Source: Longimicrobiales bacterium
Lineage (GTDB): Bacteria; Gemmatimonadota; Gemmatimonadetes; Longimicrobiales; Gaopeijiaceae
Direction of reading: 5' to 3'
NCBI GenBank assembly: GCA_028278645.1
Contig: JANQDZ010000014.1
Coordinates: forward strand, 28,088 to 92,087
DNA length: 64,000 nucleotides
The number at the start of each line of letters is the position of its first letter. Position 1 is the stretch's first letter. Shown here piece by piece: positions 1 through 7,598 of this stretch. The notes below the pieces were generated by a model that searched no databases, had not been told where the DNA came from, and was given only the letters and a program-made list of their open reading frames with translations. The translations under genes and the position numbers were made by a program.

Positions 1-489
1 GTTTTGCCAATACTCGTGGCTCAGAACCGCCACAAAGTGTCCCCCAATCGTCTGGTCGTCGGAGGGCGTTAGGAGCCGGCCAACGGTGGGTTGGATCCCG
101 AGAACCTGGAAGTAGGAGCCCGACACCAGCATCCCTTGTCCGTTTTCGGTTTGCCCCGAATAGGCCAGGTTTGCGCCGAACTGGAAGTGGGCGGCCAGGC
201 CGGCCATGCTCTGTTGCCCCTCCTGGAGGTCCCGGAACATCAGATAGCTGAAGACCTCTTCGCAGCTGCCGGCGTTGTTGCAGGATTGTGAGCCCGGCTT
301 GGGCCCCGGGGCACCCAGGTTCACGAGCCGTTCGGGTTCGAGGACCGGGAGAGGGCGGAGGAGCATTTCCTCGAAAAGAGAGAAGATGGCCGCGTTTGCC
401 CCGATTCCCAGCGCCAGAGAGAGAACGGCCACCCCGGAAACGAAGGGTGTCCGGGTGAGCTTTCGAAGCGCGATCTTCAATCCCAACAT
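1..489 (-). CDS. ADOP/MacB-type ABC transporter permease, N-terminal part
   Basis: The frame read from 489 down is open to the window edge, giving 163 residues of the N-terminus; the rest lies outside. It begins MLGLKIALRKLTRTPFVSGV, a short amphipathic start followed by one membrane helix (about residues 17-40) and then an extracytoplasmic MacB-like periplasmic core domain (FRDLQEG..., VSGSYFQVLGIQPTVGRLL, DD...GG..VAVLSHEYW). These motifs are typical of the MacB_PCD domain in the duplicated orphan permeases common in Acidobacteria and Gemmatimonadota. They are thought to act in export or antimicrobial-peptide resistance without a fused ATPase. A GGAGG ribosome site sits just upstream of the ATG. 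The substrate cannot be told. Family call is firm; the total length is unknown. Confidence 0.85.
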   Translation of the reverse strand, partial: MLGLKIALRKLTRTPFVSGVAVLSLALGIGANAAIFSLFEEMLLRPLPVLEPERLVNLGAPGPKPGSQSCNNAGSCEEVFSYLMFRDLQEGQQSMAGLAAHFQFGANLAYSGQTENGQGMLVSGSYFQVLGIQPTVGRLLTPSDDQTIGGHFVAVLSHEYWQN

Positions 490-769
490 TTAATCCTCCG
501 CAGCAGATTGGGGACGTCGGGTCCCCGTTTTTTCCTCTATAAGACGCTCGGGAGTCGGTCGAGGTTGGATTCCGGCTTTCTCGGCTCTTGACGAAGATCC
601 GACGCCAAAAGATTCGGGTGCGAGCCAGTATCGGCTTGTGGCAGGGTGCTCCCGGCGCTATGTAGCTAGATCTTCCCAAGAGCGTGATGGCAGACCTGAA
701 AGGGGGTTTGATACACTGTGAACGTGCTGTTCCACCGCCTCGAGCTCCGAAAGGATTAAGGAGACTGAA

Positions 770-1771
770 ATGCGAGAATTAGGCAGAAACCGGGGGCTGT
801 CGGTGATGGTGATGCTGGGTTCTCTCGGCCTGTGGGCCTGTGCGGGTGAAGGGGATCCCGGTCAGGGGAGCCAGGCATCCGGCTTCGCCCTGCCCTCCAT
901 ACCGGATGCCATCCAGAGTCCCCAGACCCATTCTCTCTTTGGGGAGCCTCTTTTTGCGATGGCGGACACCTCTGGTGCCATCGCCGGAGCTGACGAAGCA
1001 TTCCTCGAGGCCCCGGACGACGTGGGCCTCCTCATCGCCGCTGGGAGGGTCCGGAGGAACTTCTTCCACTACCGCCAGGCCATCGAGATCTATAGCCAAG
1101 CCATTGAGATGGCTCCGGAAGACTGGCGTCCATACCGCTTCAGAGGCCACAGGCATATCTCGTTGAGGGAGTTCGACAAGGCCGTAGCCGACCTGGAGAA
1201 GGCCCGGGAACTGGCGCCTTTAAACTGGGACGTATCCTATCATCTGGGCCTGGCCTATTTCCTTGAAGGACGGTTCGCCGACGCGGCTACGGAGTACCTC
1301 CGCTGTCTCGGACTGGCGAGAAACCCTGAGGCCGTTTCCGCCCAAACCGACGCTTTTCGAAGCTGCTCCCAGAACGCCGATGATCCCGATTCGAGAATCG
1401 CCATGACGGAGTGGGCGGTGAGAGCCAGTGCCCGGTCCGGGCAGGAGGGTACCGCCGCCGAGTTGCTGAATGGGATTCCAGAAGGGTTGGAGATCGGAGA
1501 GAACCTCCCATACTACCATGATCTCCTCTATTACAAAGGCGTCAAGACGGCCGCGGAGCTTCTCGATCCGGGGCCCGACGCGCCCTACCGAAAGGAGACG
1601 GTTGGGTACGGGGTAGCCAACTGGCTCGTAGTCCAGGGGGATACGACCGGGGCGATCCAACTTCTGGAAGAGTTGGTTGAGGATTCTCACTGGCCCGGGT
1701 TCGGAAGGATTGCAGCCGAGGCTGATCTCTATCGCCTCACGGGCGGTTCGGGGATCTCCCAGCCGAAGTAG
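770..1771 (+). CDS. TPR-repeat lipoprotein
   Basis: A 333-residue protein starting at ATG after an AAGGAG site. The N-terminus has a signal peptide ending in the lipobox LWAC (Cys about residue 24), so it should be a membrane-anchored lipoprotein. Residues about 75-190 hold two or three tetratricopeptide units (DVGLLIAAGRVRRNFFHYRQ, AIEIYSQAIEMAPEDWRPYR, and the next unit with DKAVADLEKARELAPLNWDV), which normally form protein-binding superhelices. A further helical region continues to the C-terminus. No enzyme motif is visible. It stands alone, divergent from the permease on its left, with no partner suggested by context. Confidence 0.85.
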   Translation: MRELGRNRGLSVMVMLGSLGLWACAGEGDPGQGSQASGFALPSIPDAIQSPQTHSLFGEPLFAMADTSGAIAGADEAFLEAPDDVGLLIAAGRVRRNFFHYRQAIEIYSQAIEMAPEDWRPYRFRGHRHISLREFDKAVADLEKARELAPLNWDVSYHLGLAYFLEGRFADAATEYLRCLGLARNPEAVSAQTDAFRSCSQNADDPDSRIAMTEWAVRASARSGQEGTAAELLNGIPEGLEIGENLPYYHDLLYYKGVKTAAELLDPGPDAPYRKETVGYGVANWLVVQGDTTGAIQLLEELVEDSHWPGFGRIAAEADLYRLTGGSGISQPK

Positions 1772-2672
1772 CGGAATGGGTCCCTCATTCTCCGCAGCGG
1801 GTCGGTGGATAGCGTCTCGGCCCCTTTTGTTGTCGTATCTATCTTTTTCCTTGGCGTGGCCTCCCTGTCCGCGCAAAACGCCCATGGAAACCAGCGGGTC
1901 TTTGGTTTCCATTTCCGAACTGTTGCCCAAAATCGGTTGATCCAGTCGCCGGTTTCACCCGGTCGTTGAGGCAGCCGTTCACGCCCCTGAGCGCCCTCTC
2001 GGCTGGCCCTTCCGAGCCCGGGCCGGAACTGGTGGAATAACCCTCCTATTGGTCCCAGGTAGAGCTGAGCGCGAATATCTGTCATTCCCCTCTCCGAGAA
2101 GGTCTTGAAGGCTCCTTTGCCGAATAAGCCAATGGAATAGCGCCTTTCCGGCATATTCTTACGCACTTTGTGAGGTAACTTTTCCGGGAGAAACTTCATA
2201 TACCTTTTTATCCCGAGGAGTATGGATATTCACGGCTACACGCCGAGACGTTCGGTAGGGCTTGCCTTTTTTTCGATATTTTGACTCTGAAGCTTCGAAT
2301 ATGGGATATACGGGTGGCCCGACCGGATCTGCTCAGGCCGATGGAGGCTTTCCTGGCCCCTTCCAAAAGCTTTTCCGCGGGTTTTCGGAAACAAATGACG
2401 GCCAGAATGCCCTTGTGGGACAGACGTTTCCTCATTAGGTAGTAGTGGTGGTTTCGGCGCCACACTCACCTCGCGTAAGCGCAGTGGAATCGCAATCCGA
2501 TAGGAACTCCAGGGCCTTGTGCGGCGTAAAGAAACCCACTACCGATATGCCTTAGGCAAACAATTGAGATTCACACGACTGATGATTGGCGGGTCCCCTC
2601 ATGCCCCCAACAGGCGGTCGGCTAGTAGCGTGGAGTTGAAGTAAAGCACCCTCATCCTTTCAGGAGAGCCAG
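1772..2672. other. 900 bp gap with no convincing gene
   Basis: Open frames here are short, overlap each other on both strands and resemble no family I know. The stretch is richer in A and T between about 2140 and 2640 than its neighbours. No tRNA cloverleaf or obvious rho-independent terminator was found. The only protein-like segment is the short frame at 1805-1969 (listed separately). The last 200 bases presumably hold the promoter for the HU gene. Confidence 0.4.
1805..1969 (+). CDS. Possible small secreted peptide or gene remnant
   Basis: A 54-codon frame starting at GTG and ending TGA, in the same frame as the upstream TPR gene after its TAG. Residues about 6-26 look like a signal peptide: a hydrophobic stretch (APFVVVSIFFLGVASLSAQN) ending in an A-x-A-like SLSAQN cleavage site. 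The remaining 30 residues have no known motif. There is no clear ribosome site. It may be a genuine exported peptide, the decayed start of a lost exported protein, or chance. Confidence 0.2.
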   Translation: MDSVSAPFVVVSIFFLGVASLSAQNAHGNQRVFGFHFRTVAQNRLIQSPVSPGR

Positions 2673-2966
2673 ATGAACAAGACGGAAATGGCGGAGAAGT
2701 TGGCGAAGAAGTGCGACCTGTCCAAAGCCAAGGCCCTCGATGTCGTGAACGCGATCTTCGACACGGCTCCTGGTGGCGGAATCATCGCCGTTGAGCTCGA
2801 TGCCGGGCGCAAGGTTGGAATCACCGGTTTCGGCACTTTCTCCACCAAGCATCGGGGTGCCCGGACCGGCCGGAACCCGGCCACGGGTCAGGAGATCACC
2901 CTGGCTCCGAAGACCTACCCGGTCTTCAAGGCTGGTAAAGGCCTCAAGGATCGCGTAGCACAGTAA
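2673..2966 (+). CDS. hup: HU-family DNA-binding protein
   Basis: Ninety-seven residues, the normal length for HU/IHF proteins, with an AGGAGAG site upstream. It begins MNKTEMAEKLAKKCDLSKAK, the two N-terminal helices, then VGITGFGTFSTKHRGARTGR, the beta arm with the G-F-G-x-F signature, and RNPATGQEITLAPKTYPVFK, the conserved R-N-P-x-T-G-x-x-I DNA-inserting arm tip. HU bends and compacts DNA as a dimer in the nucleoid. It has its own transcription unit, followed by a hairpin. It cannot be told from sequence whether it is the only HU in the genome. Confidence 0.96.
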   Translation: MNKTEMAEKLAKKCDLSKAKALDVVNAIFDTAPGGGIIAVELDAGRKVGITGFGTFSTKHRGARTGRNPATGQEITLAPKTYPVFKAGKGLKDRVAQ

Positions 2967-2992
2967 TCGCGATCGCTGGGTGCGGCCAAGGG

Positions 2993-3032
2993 CCCCCAGG
3001 TGCCTTGACCTGGGGGTCTAGGCCGGCTTTTC
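2993..3032 (+). terminator. Rho-independent terminator after HU gene
   Basis: A perfect stem CCCCCAGGT / ACCTGGGGG with a 6-base loop (2993-3016) lies 26 bases after the HU stop codon. A weaker GGCCGGC and short T-run follow. Confidence 0.7.
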
Positions 3033-3138
3033 CCCAAAACTGAAACCGCTTGAAATCGGACTTGACAGGGAACGAGGCCTTTGCGAGCCTTGTTCAGGAC
3101 TGAAGCTAGTCTCGAGTTTGATTTCTCGAAGGTGAAGG

Positions 3139-3207
3139 CGGAGGTCTTCCTAAGGAGACCCTCGCTTTTTTTTCTGGTGGCTAGGTAGCCACAGACCCCG
3201 CGCGGGG
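3139..3207 (+). promoter_or_regulatory. Structured 5' leader of cold-shock gene with terminator-like hairpin
   Basis: Three hairpins stand in a row before the cold-shock gene. The first (3139-3173) is a GC-rich stem with a bulge followed by eight Ts, which looks like an intrinsic terminator or attenuator. The second is GTGGCTA-GG-TAGCCAC at 3177-3192. The third is the self-complementary CCCCGCGCGGGG at 3196-3207. A TTGACA hexamer lies upstream at 3062-3067, without a clear -10 box. Cold-shock mRNAs of other bacteria carry long, temperature-sensitive leaders, so a similar role is plausible. It could equally be a terminator for a small RNA made from 3033-3173. Confidence 0.45.
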
Positions 3208-3288
3208 TTTGCCGCGCACGAAAAAGGTAGTCGGTTAGGTACGGATCATCCGCACACCGACCATCGAAACAACAAGGGAGCGCTGTTG

Positions 3289-3498
3289 ATGCGTACCAAG
3301 GGAACTGTTAAGTGGTTCAACGACCAAAAGGGCTTCGGCTTCTTGACCCCCGAAGACGGGAGCAGGGATTGCTTCGTTCACCATTCGGCCATCCAGTCAG
3401 AGGGTTTCCGTACTCTTCAAGAGGGTGCCGAGGTCGAGTTCGACATCGTCGAGGGCGCCAAGGGCCCCGCGGCTGAGAACGTAGTCCAGGTTTCGTAG
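3289..3498 (+). CDS. Cold-shock protein, CspA family
   Basis: Sixty-nine residues when started at the ATG at 3289, preferred over the TTG one codon earlier because AAGGGAG lies eight bases upstream. It is a single cold-shock domain: [20 protein letters not shown] holds the RNP1 motif (KGFGFL), and DCFVHHSAI holds RNP2 (FVHHS). The length and the C-terminal [10 protein letters not shown] ending are typical. Such proteins bind single-stranded RNA and melt structures, acting as chaperones in cold or growth transitions. The long structured leader upstream suggests post-transcriptional control. Confidence 0.96.
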   Translation: MRTKGTVKWFNDQKGFGFLTPEDGSRDCFVHHSAIQSEGFRTLQEGAEVEFDIVEGAKGPAAENVVQVS

Positions 3499-3605
3499 CC
3501 ACTGAGGCTGGACTTATTGAGAGCGGGCCATGCCGAATCCTCGGTGTGGCCCGCTCGGTCTTTTGTGGGGTACGATACTCGGACTCTGGCTTTAAAGAGG
3601 AGAAC

Positions 3606-4241
3606 GTGGCCAGAAACGTTCAGACACGAAGGGAAGAATTGGCGAACAGCATCAGCCACGGCGTTGCCTTCGCGGCTGCTTTGGCCGCCATCCCGATTCT
3701 AATCCTCAACGCGGTTCATAAGGGAGGTCCGGGGGCAGTGGTGGGCGGAGCCATCTTCGGGACGGCCACGGCTCTCCTCTACCTGGCATCCACACTCTAT
3801 CACGCAACTCCCCCAGGAAAGGGTAAGACCCTGCTGAGGAAGCTGGACCACTCTGCAATCTTTCTCCTCATAGCCGGGACCTATACCCCGTTTACCCTCG
3901 GAGTCCTGGGGGGTGCATGGGGATGGTCCCTCTTCGGTGTTGTGTGGGGAATAGCAGTTGTCGGAGTTGGTGTGAAGCTGGTCGCGGGTCCTCGATACCC
4001 CAGGGTCTCTTCAGCCATGTACGTGGCCATGGGGTGGATGGTTTTGGTCGCCATCAGGCCACTCTGGTTGAGTGTACCCGGATGGGGGCTTTTCTTCCTC
4101 TTCCTGGGCGGATTGGCTTATACGGGCGGTGTACCTTTCTATTTGGCTCGGGAGCTCCGGTATTCACATTTCATCTGGCATCTGTTCGTGATCGCCGGCA
4201 CCACCTGCCATTTCTTCGCGGTTCTCAACTTCGCCGCCTGA
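3606..4241 (+). CDS. trhA: TrhA / hemolysin III family membrane protein (PAQR)
   Basis: Translation is best started at GTG 3606, five bases after AGAGGAG; the frame is open for 20 codons further upstream but without a ribosome site. The 211-residue product has seven membrane helices. It keeps the PAQR zinc-site motifs: STLYHA (about residue 63), LDHSAIFLLIAGTYTP (about 84-99) and H-x3-H in the last helix (HFIWHLFVIAGTTCHF). Bacterial members (YqfA/TrhA) affect membrane lipid homeostasis; the older haemolysin name rests on a few heterologous tests. It stands alone, facing a convergent flavoprotein gene. Confidence 0.93.
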   Translation: MARNVQTRREELANSISHGVAFAAALAAIPILILNAVHKGGPGAVVGGAIFGTATALLYLASTLYHATPPGKGKTLLRKLDHSAIFLLIAGTYTPFTLGVLGGAWGWSLFGVVWGIAVVGVGVKLVAGPRYPRVSSAMYVAMGWMVLVAIRPLWLSVPGWGLFFLFLGGLAYTGGVPFYLARELRYSHFIWHLFVIAGTTCHFFAVLNFAA

Positions 4242-4283
4242 CCCCGCACGCTGCCTGACCCCTCCCATAGATTGGGACGCAGA

Positions 4284-5705
4284 TCAGGACAGCAGGTAGT
4301 CGATCACGTCCCGGGCGGAATAGGAATCCCGGCCCCCTAGAAAGTCCTTCAACGTCCTGAGATCGTCACCGCTGGTCAGCAGGGGTGCCTCCTCCACGCC
4401 CTCACCTCTCGACTGGGCATGGCCCACGTTGGCCAGGAGGGCGTTGCAGAGGCATTTCCGTCCCTCGGCATCCTCCTCCGATCCCCCTTTCGCGAGGAAG
4501 GTACGTACAGGCTCCGCCGGACACCGGTACCCGAGACTGCCATCGTCCTTTCGGAAAGGCACCCTCAGGTAGCCCAGGTCACAAACCCTCTTCCGGCTCT
4601 CGTACGTCTCCTCGCAGGTCAGGCTGGTTTGCACATCTACGGTCTTAAAAGGGAACCCCGTGGGCGAAGCCCTGTCTTCCGTTTTGACCTCGACTTCGTC
4701 TCGGCTGCACATCTCCAGGACCGACCGTTTCAGCCCCTCCAAAAGGCCGGACTCCCGGCAGTAGGCGAAGAGGGTACCCACCTGGATTCCAACGCCTCCG
4801 TCTTCCCGGGTTTCCTTGATGGTTCCCGGGCGCCCGGTCCCCCCAGCGACCCAGAATGGGAGCCCAAGCTTGGCCAGCTTTTTCAGGTCTACCGAATCCC
4901 TCTCCCCATAGACCGGCTCGCCCCGTTCGTTTAGGCGCTTCTCCCCTCGAGGAGGAGCGTTGTGGCCTCCGGCAGTGGGACCTTCGACAACAAATCCGTC
5001 CACCCTCCCGTTGGCCTTCTTCGCCAACATGGTGGCCAGAGAGTTCGAAGAGATGATGGGAAGGAACTTGGGCCTCTTCAGCTTCGGAATCAGGCCACGA
5101 ACGAACTCACCCGGATCAAAAGAGAGGCGTTCTTCTTTTTCCTCGGCCGGGCCGACAACATCGAAGCGAATGGAGGCCGGTTCATGGTTCGCCAGGGAGT
5201 CGAGGGCCCCGGGGATTTCCCTCGGAATGCCAGCTCCCATGAGGACGTAGTCCACCCCGGCCAGCATAGCACCGTAAAGGGAGGGGAGAGTGGGCATCTG
5301 GACTTTGGAAAGGAAGTTGATGCCGATTTTCCCTTCGTGGCCCTCCTTGGCAAGCCAAACCTCCACGAAGTTTGCAAGAATCGTCAGCTGATTCCTGGCG
5401 GAGTCGACTGCCTGTCGGTACATGGGAACGAGCGCATAGGGTTCCCCCTCTTCTCGACCCTCCGACCTAAAAAAACGACGCAGGGTTTCGGAAGCCACGG
5501 CGGGGGACGGGAAAGCGTCCATTGCCCGTCTTACATGTCCCCCGATATCCCCGTCCTGGAGACGTCGGACCAAGAGGTTGTCCAAGGCGGTGCCCGATAC
5601 CACACCCAGCTGTCCCTGCTGGGCCACCGCCCGGGCCAGGGGCCAGCTGGAGATCCCGATCCCCATTCCGCCCTGAATGATCACAGGAAGGTTGTCTGCG
5701 TCCAT
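4284..5705 (-). CDS. Nitronate monooxygenase-like FMN oxidoreductase
   Basis: A 473-residue TIM-barrel flavoprotein of the 2-nitropropane dioxygenase / NAD(P)H-dependent flavin oxidoreductase superfamily. The N-terminus VIIQGGMGIGISSWPLARAV has the family's QGGMG start. Residues about 240-310 carry FVVEGPTAGGHNAPPRG and PFWVAGGTGRPGTIKE, and GIQVGTLFAYC follows, these being phosphate- and flavin-binding loops. It is longer than bacterial nitronate monooxygenases (about 330-380 residues), with a Cys-containing C-terminal extension (CEETYESRKRVCDLGYLRVP, later CLCNAL) also seen in PfaD-like relatives. The substrate is uncertain. It lies alone between a convergent trhA and a divergent membrane gene. 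Confidence 0.82.
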   Translation of the reverse strand: MDADNLPVIIQGGMGIGISSWPLARAVAQQGQLGVVSGTALDNLLVRRLQDGDIGGHVRRAMDAFPSPAVASETLRRFFRSEGREEGEPYALVPMYRQAVDSARNQLTILANFVEVWLAKEGHEGKIGINFLSKVQMPTLPSLYGAMLAGVDYVLMGAGIPREIPGALDSLANHEPASIRFDVVGPAEEKEERLSFDPGEFVRGLIPKLKRPKFLPIISSNSLATMLAKKANGRVDGFVVEGPTAGGHNAPPRGEKRLNERGEPVYGERDSVDLKKLAKLGLPFWVAGGTGRPGTIKETREDGGVGIQVGTLFAYCRESGLLEGLKRSVLEMCSRDEVEVKTEDRASPTGFPFKTVDVQTSLTCEETYESRKRVCDLGYLRVPFRKDDGSLGYRCPAEPVRTFLAKGGSEEDAEGRKCLCNALLANVGHAQSRGEGVEEAPLLTSGDDLRTLKDFLGGRDSYSARDVIDYLLS

Positions 5706-5845
5706 GATCCCAAAAACCGTTCGTCAGAAAACTTTTCTGAATCTAGGGAAGGGCTCGTAAGGAGGAAACGGCGTAGCCCGAGCCGCGACACCCCTTTACA
5801 ACTTTCTGACTTGTGGCATCTCACGGCCGCGTGTAGCTACAGAGG

Positions 5846-6166
5846 ATGATCTCGGTTCCCCCCAAGGACTTCCTCCGGTCGACTTTTCGGGTGGCGTTTC
5901 TGGCCTGGGTGGGCCTCCGGGCCATCGTGGTTCTGGCTTGGCTGGTTCTCCGGGCCATCGTGGGGTCCCCTCAGCTCTCCCTTCCGGCGTCGATCTTCCT
6001 GATTTTTGGCGTGACGGCAGTGGCTTTGGTGGAAAATTCCGTTTCTCGGGAGCGCCTCTTCTATGCGAACCTCGGCGTGGGTCGGCGGGTGACGGCGGGG
6101 ATCGCCATGGCCGTGGCCACCGGTCTGGAGGTCATGGCCGGTCTGGCCTTCAGGGTACTTCTTTGA
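5846..6166 (+). CDS. Small membrane protein of unknown function
   Basis: A 106-residue protein with three or four hydrophobic segments (about residues 12-40, 47-63, 85-104) and a conserved-looking NSVSRERLFYANLGVGRRVT loop between the second and third. I do not recognise the family. Its stop codon overlaps the likely start of the ABC ATPase gene (TTGA overlap), so the two are probably translated together. It could be an accessory or membrane partner for the ATPase, although it is too small for a normal ABC permease. The ribosome site is weak (CAGAGG directly before ATG). Confidence 0.6.
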   Translation: MISVPPKDFLRSTFRVAFLAWVGLRAIVVLAWLVLRAIVGSPQLSLPASIFLIFGVTAVALVENSVSRERLFYANLGVGRRVTAGIAMAVATGLEVMAGLAFRVLL

Positions 6167-6882
6167 TCTCCAGAACCGAGGCTGAGCGGGTTTTTGTCGC
6201 AGAATCCGTGGGCGTGTCTTTCGTGGGAAGGCAGGTGCTGAAGTCGGCCAGCGTGTGGGCCAGCCCGGGGGAGGTTACCGCCCTTTTCGGGCGAAACGGC
6301 TCTGGGAAGTCGACGTTATTCAGGGCCGCTCTGGGCCTGGTGACCCGTGAGTTCGGGACCGTTCGTTTCCGGTCCATCGCTTACGAAAAGCCTTCTCTGA
6401 GGACCCTGGCGCCCCAAGGTCTATTTTATCTCCCCGACTTCGGACTCCTTTCCCGACGCAGAACCGTCGCCTGGCATATAGCGGCCTTACACAACCGGTT
6501 TGAAGGCGAGACAAAGGAAGGGTTTCCAGACGGACTCGATATCGATTCTCTTTTCGAGAAGACCGTTTGGGAGATGTCCGGGGGGGAAGAGCGGAGGGCG
6601 GAGCTGGCCGTGGCCTGGGCTCGGAACCCCTGCTGTCTCTTGGCTGACGAACCCCTGGCTGGGATCGCTCCCAAGGATCGGGAGGTTGTTTCGTCGGTCA
6701 TCCGATCCATGGCCGACGAGGGGTGCGCTGTCGTGGTGACGGGCCACGACGTCCGACCGCTGATGGACTTGGCCGACAGGATCGTGTGGATGGTGGCCGG
6801 GACGACTCACGGCCTCGGCTCCCCAGAAGAAGCCATGGCTCACGAACAGTTCCGGCGGGAGTACCTGGGCCCAGCCTATTGA
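6163..6882 (+). CDS. ABC transporter ATP-binding protein
   Basis: A nucleotide-binding domain of about 240 residues. Visible motifs in order: Walker A FGRNGSGKST (about residue 44), signature MSGGEERR (about 137), Walker B CCLLADEP and H-loop VVVTGHD. The layout, with LADEPLAGIAPKDREVV after Walker B, resembles the LptB/LivF branch. The frame is open well upstream inside the preceding gene; the TTG at 6163, overlapping that gene's TGA by four bases, is my preferred start and gives a normal N-terminus (ISRTEAERVFVAESVGVSF). No permease is adjacent other than the small membrane protein, so the substrate is unknown. Confidence 0.82.
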   Translation: MISRTEAERVFVAESVGVSFVGRQVLKSASVWASPGEVTALFGRNGSGKSTLFRAALGLVTREFGTVRFRSIAYEKPSLRTLAPQGLFYLPDFGLLSRRRTVAWHIAALHNRFEGETKEGFPDGLDIDSLFEKTVWEMSGGEERRAELAVAWARNPCCLLADEPLAGIAPKDREVVSSVIRSMADEGCAVVVTGHDVRPLMDLADRIVWMVAGTTHGLGSPEEAMAHEQFRREYLGPAY

Positions 6883-7020
6883 GTATCCCCTCGCTATCCT
6901 CGTCTCCTACCCCTATTCTCGTGGCCCATGGTGGCGGGGCACCTGACGACCCCTGGGCGGGAACAGTCCCCGGCCTCCTCGCCACCCGTTGTAGCCGTTC
7001 TCTTTTGGCAGGAGATTCCC

Positions 7021-7461
7021 ATGAAACGCAGGTTCCCCATGGCGACCGTTCTGCTTTCGGTTGTCACAGCTCTCGTCCTTCTTTCAGGATTCCGCATGAT
7101 GACTCCCACTCCCACAGATCAGGATCCCTCCCGCCTCGCCGTCCTATGGACCAGCGGTGACCCGGAAGTCGCTACAAAAATGGCATTCATGTATACCCTT
7201 AATGCCAAGCGGCAGGGGTGGTTTGACGAGGTGACCCTCATCGTCTGGGGGCCGTCATCGAAGCTCCTATCCGAGGATGCCGAACTCCAGGAAGCGGTAG
7301 CAGGGATGGCGGCGGTGGGCGTCGAGATTGTCGCCTGTAAGGCCTGCTCGGATAGCTATGGGGTTTCCGACGCGTTGGCGGCAATGGGGATCGATGTGAA
7401 GTACATGGGGGTGCCGCTGACGGAGATGCTCAAGGGGGACTGGAAGGTCCTCTCGCTTTGA
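7021..7461 (+). CDS. Exported DsrE/YchN-like protein
   Basis: A 146-residue protein with a GGAG site six bases before ATG. Residues about 7-27 form one hydrophobic segment, a signal peptide or membrane anchor. The rest is a small alpha/beta DsrE-type fold: RLAVLWTSGDPEVATKMAFM, VTLIVWGPSSKLL, VGVEIVACKACSDSYGVSDAL, and LKGDWKVLSL at the end. The Cys pair in CKACSDSYGV sits where many DsrE/DsrF proteins carry their conserved Cys. Family members carry or sense sulfur, but this role is not shown here. It is a single gene upstream of the symporter. Confidence 0.72.
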   Translation: MKRRFPMATVLLSVVTALVLLSGFRMMTPTPTDQDPSRLAVLWTSGDPEVATKMAFMYTLNAKRQGWFDEVTLIVWGPSSKLLSEDAELQEAVAGMAAVGVEIVACKACSDSYGVSDALAAMGIDVKYMGVPLTEMLKGDWKVLSL

Positions 7462-7598
7462 GGACCAGGCTCGGTTCGAGGTAGCTGCTGGGCGGACCCC
7501 CGGTTGCCCTCCTGCCATCCCCCCAACACTTTGGTGCGATTGTTTGCCACGAGGCCAAGGGCCCGTGGTTTGGCAGGCGACCCTAAGAGGAGCCACAC

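Noticed and set aside
1220..1930. 236-codon minus frame over the TPR lipoprotein
   Set aside because: Opposite a gene with signal peptide, lipobox and TPR motifs; no motif of its own.
2208..2465. 85-codon minus frame in the 0.9 kb gap
   Set aside because: Basic, low-complexity composition, no ribosome site, no known fold; overlaps another frame on the same strand.
3062..3067. TTGACA as a cold-shock gene promoter
   Set aside because: No -10 hexamer at normal spacing was found, so only the hexamer is mentioned.
4962..5849. 295-codon plus-strand frame opposite the flavin oxidoreductase
   Set aside because: Shadow frame; the minus strand has clear FMN-binding motifs.
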